Origin: Candidatus Thorarchaeota archaeon
GTDB lineage: Archaea > Asgardarchaeota > Thorarchaeia > Thorarchaeales > Thorarchaeaceae
NCBI GenBank assembly: GCA_023134215.1
Contig: JAGLUV010000003.1
Location: 1 to 6,531 of the forward strand
DNA: 6,531 bases
Direction: 5' to 3'
The translations under genes were made by a program, and so were the position numbers. The notes beneath the pieces are model-generated. The model made no database searches. It saw only the letters and a program-made list of their open reading frames with translations, and was not told the origin of the DNA. Below are positions 5,616 to 6,531 of this stretch, in pieces (the stretch's first letter is position 1; every line of letters begins with the position of its first letter).

Positions 5616-5624
5616 CATAAAAGG
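5616..5624 (-). promoter_or_regulatory. TATA-like box of the S19e operon
   Basis: CCTTTTATG on the minus strand, in the gap between yhbY and S19e, is the best TATA-like island there. It lies about 95 nt before the S19e ATG. No convincing BRE is visible, so the call rests on composition and position. Confidence 0.4.
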
Positions 5625-5695
5625 TTGTCGTTGCATTCGGCTTCAATTTGACGCACAGAACTCGGTTTGGACCCGATTGTATCATAACTGACTCA

Positions 5696-5968
5696 TTATT
5701 TTTTGTGGACCACAGCTGTGTTGCCGCGTAATCCCACCAGCTCAGCGCCAGAACGTTCGCATAAAGTTTCGAATAGCATCTGTTTTGTCAGTTCTCCGTC
5801 GAGGGCACTGCGTAACACTCGAACCTTGAAACATTTGTGTTTCTTGAGAAGTCGCCTTGCCTCTGATATGGTGTTATCCGTGATGCCGGCCTTTCCTATC
5901 TGAAGCATGACCGGGTCTTGCCAGGCGATACTGATCCTTGTGGAATCGAGATGGGGCTTGCTGGGCAT
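5696..5968 (-). CDS. YhbY/CRS1-type RNA-binding protein
   Basis: Single-domain member of the YhbY (CRM) family, KH-like RNA-binding proteins; bacterial YhbY associates with pre-50S particles, so a role in large-subunit assembly is inferred. Seen in 90 residues: PVMLQIGKAGIT (19-30) with the GxxG-type loop GKAG (25-28), helix TISEARRLLKKHKCFKVRVLRS (33-54), and the closing strand block GAELVGLRGNTAVVHKK (74-90), which matches the family's AELVGxxGxxxVLYR end. The ATG at 5968 is the only start, since an in-frame TGA lies three codons upstream. No SD is visible; a CCTTAAA box 6007-6001 would place a start site about 10 nt before the ATG, so initiation may be nearly leaderless. It follows rnp4 by 55 nt. 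Confidence 0.88.
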   Translation of the reverse strand: MPSKPHLDSTRISIAWQDPVMLQIGKAGITDNTISEARRLLKKHKCFKVRVLRSALDGELTKQMLFETLCERSGAELVGLRGNTAVVHKK

Positions 5969-6000
5969 AATGATTCATTGAGGCTTCAGTCGTTCTCTTC

Positions 6001-6007
6001 TTTAAGG
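6001..6007 (-). promoter_or_regulatory. Possible TATA-like box before the YhbY gene
   Basis: CCTTAAA on the minus strand in the 55-nt gap after rnp4. A start site about 25 nt downstream would be near 5978, leaving a leader of about 10 nt without an SD. Weak evidence: the gene could equally be read from the rnp4 promoter. Confidence 0.3.
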
Positions 6008-6023
6008 TTCTGACATGGCATCA

Positions 6024-6344
6024 TTATTTCTTGTTATAGAAACGTCTTACCGCGCCGCAGTTCAAGCAGGTGACGGTAAGATGTCTTGACCTATTGTTTC
6101 GCACCCTTACTCTGCAGTTCTGACCAGGTACAAGCACAGTACCGCATTTCTTACAAAGTTGTCTTCCTATGTGAGGTGGTATCTTGATTCTCGCTTTCTG
6201 TGCAATCTTCCTGGCGCTGGCCATTCTCTGTCGGGCAAGATGAGGTTTTTGTGAGGCAACATCGCTCGCTTGTTCCCATAGGATATCGATTCTCTCTCGA
6301 GCGAGTCTTCTTGTTTCAGCCCTTGGTGCTCTTCTTCTCCTCAC
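6024..6344 (-). CDS. rnp4: RNase P protein component Rnp4 (Rpr2/Rpp21 family)
   Basis: Protein subunit of archaeal RNase P, which removes the 5' leader of pre-tRNA; Rpp21/Rnp4 pairs with Rpp29 on the specificity domain of the RNA. Length of 106 aa is normal. Seen: very basic N-terminus RRRRAPRAETRRLARERI (2-19), two helices with RQRMASARKIAQKARIKIP (38-56), and a zinc ribbon with C64-x2-C67 and C93-x2-C96 (CKKCGT and CLNCGA) flanking LVPGQNCRVRVR (71-82). The GTG at 6344 gives the typical N-terminal helix, and no other in-frame start precedes Met41. No SD stands before it (the GTG is preceded by TCTACCC), which suggests leaderless-like or weak initiation. It is divergent from Nep1 across 77 nt. 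Confidence 0.93.
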   Translation of the reverse strand: MRRRRAPRAETRRLARERIDILWEQASDVASQKPHLARQRMASARKIAQKARIKIPPHIGRQLCKKCGTVLVPGQNCRVRVRNNRSRHLTVTCLNCGAVRRFYNKK

Positions 6345-6381
6345 GGGTAGACAACTCGTTTCTCAAGTGATAGACACATCG

Positions 6382-6389
6382 CTTAAATC
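6382..6389. promoter_or_regulatory. Shared TATA-like element between rnp4 and nep1
   Basis: The 77-nt gap between the two divergent starts holds one clear AT core, CTTAAATC on the plus strand (GATTTAAG on the minus). It sits near the middle. Start sites about 25 nt away on each side would fall near 6410 (plus, about 12 nt before nep1) and 6360 (minus, about 16 nt before rnp4). One TBP site could thus serve both genes, or only one of them. Confidence 0.4.
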
Positions 6390-6410
6390 GTTCGCAATCA
6401 TCCGTTGATA

Positions 6411-6415
6411 GAGGT
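6411..6415 (+). promoter_or_regulatory. SD of the Nep1 gene
   Basis: GAGGT ends 6 nt before ATG 6422, standard archaeal spacing. It supports the choice of that ATG. Confidence 0.6.
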
Positions 6416-6421
6416 CTAGAT

Positions 6422-6531
6422 ATGCTCCACGTGATTCTTCTCGAGTGTGCAATCGAGTTGGTTCCTAGGGAACTCGCTAGCTTGAAAGAGATTCAGGCGC
6501 ACGCTAGACGCAGACGTAAGAAACCCGGTCA
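6422..6531 (+). CDS. nep1: Nep1/Emg1 SPOUT rRNA pseudouridine-N1 methyltransferase, N-terminal fragment
   Basis: Only the first 36 codons are in the window. The translation begins MLHVILLECAIELVPRELAS (1-20) and continues with EIQAHARRRRKKPG (23-36). The pattern of a hydrophobic strand, then A-x-E-LVP-x-E, then a helix ending in ARRRxKKP matches the start of archaeal Nep1 (Emg1), the SPOUT enzyme that methylates N1 of a pseudouridine in helix 35 of small-subunit rRNA and helps pre-small-subunit assembly. The SAM-binding knot is beyond the edge, so the call rests on the N-terminus alone. The ATG is supported by GAGGT 6 nt upstream. Linkage with RNase P Rnp4 and ribosomal genes fits the assignment. 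Confidence 0.78.
   Translation, partial: MLHVILLECAIELVPRELASLKEIQAHARRRRKKPG

Noticed and set aside
5656..5680. T-arm-like GGGTCCAAACC on the minus strand in the yhbY-S19e gap
   Set aside because: The stem is imperfect, the loop lacks the TTC start, and no D-arm or acceptor stem lies at the right distance.
1..6531. CRISPR array, insertion sequence, integrase site or toxin-antitoxin pair
   Set aside because: No spaced direct repeats, terminal inverted repeats or such genes are seen; the window is a compact housekeeping cluster.

Overview
The window is archaeal. Every gene that can be recognised is an archaeal or archaeal/eukaryotic-type information-processing gene: S19e, L31e, L39e, eL20 (L18Ae/LX), aIF6, prefoldin alpha, PDCD5, the RNase P subunit Rpr2/Rnp4 and Nep1. 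The ribosome binding sites match the archaeal anti-SD (GGTGA, GAGGTG, GGAGGG), and TATA-like boxes, not -35/-10 boxes, precede the transcription units. Base composition is near 50% G+C by eye. The lineage cannot be fixed from this piece. A Lys-then-Glu-rich extension on L31e and the L39e sequence are compatible with an Asgard (Thorarchaeia-like) source, but that is only a guess.

Layout: twelve genes lie on the minus strand and one begins on the plus strand at the right edge. Reading along the minus strand (right to left): RNase P Rnp4 (6344-6024); a YhbY-type RNA-binding protein (5968-5696); a 173-nt gap holding a TATA-like box and a GC-rich leader; then a tightly packed run of S19e (5522-5070), PDCD5 (5042-4713), L39e (4690-4535), L31e (4520-4098), aIF6 (4091-3426), eL20 (3410-3165), prefoldin alpha (3168-2734) and FtsY (2729-1818). 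Spacers in the run are 4-27 nt, with one ATGA overlap. A 65-nt gap with a TATA-like box precedes argF (1752-820) and a PfkB kinase (807 to beyond base 1). Divergent from rnp4, a Nep1 gene starts at 6422 and leaves the window.

Together the central operon encodes proteins acting on late 60S-like subunit assembly and the nascent chain. aIF6 guards the subunit interface, L31e and L39e line the tunnel exit, prefoldin receives unfolded chains, and FtsY receives SRP-ribosome complexes at the membrane. Rnp4 (tRNA 5' processing), YhbY (large-subunit assembly) and Nep1 (16S rRNA pseudouridine methylation) add RNA maturation. The argF-pfkB pair is metabolic and probably has its own promoter.

I found no mobile element, CRISPR array, tRNA/rRNA gene or clearly new system. 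The points most worth a second look are the L31e extension, the structured leader before S19e, a single TATA-like element that could serve two divergent genes, a possible SD-masking hairpin before PDCD5, and the high share of TTG/GTG starts.
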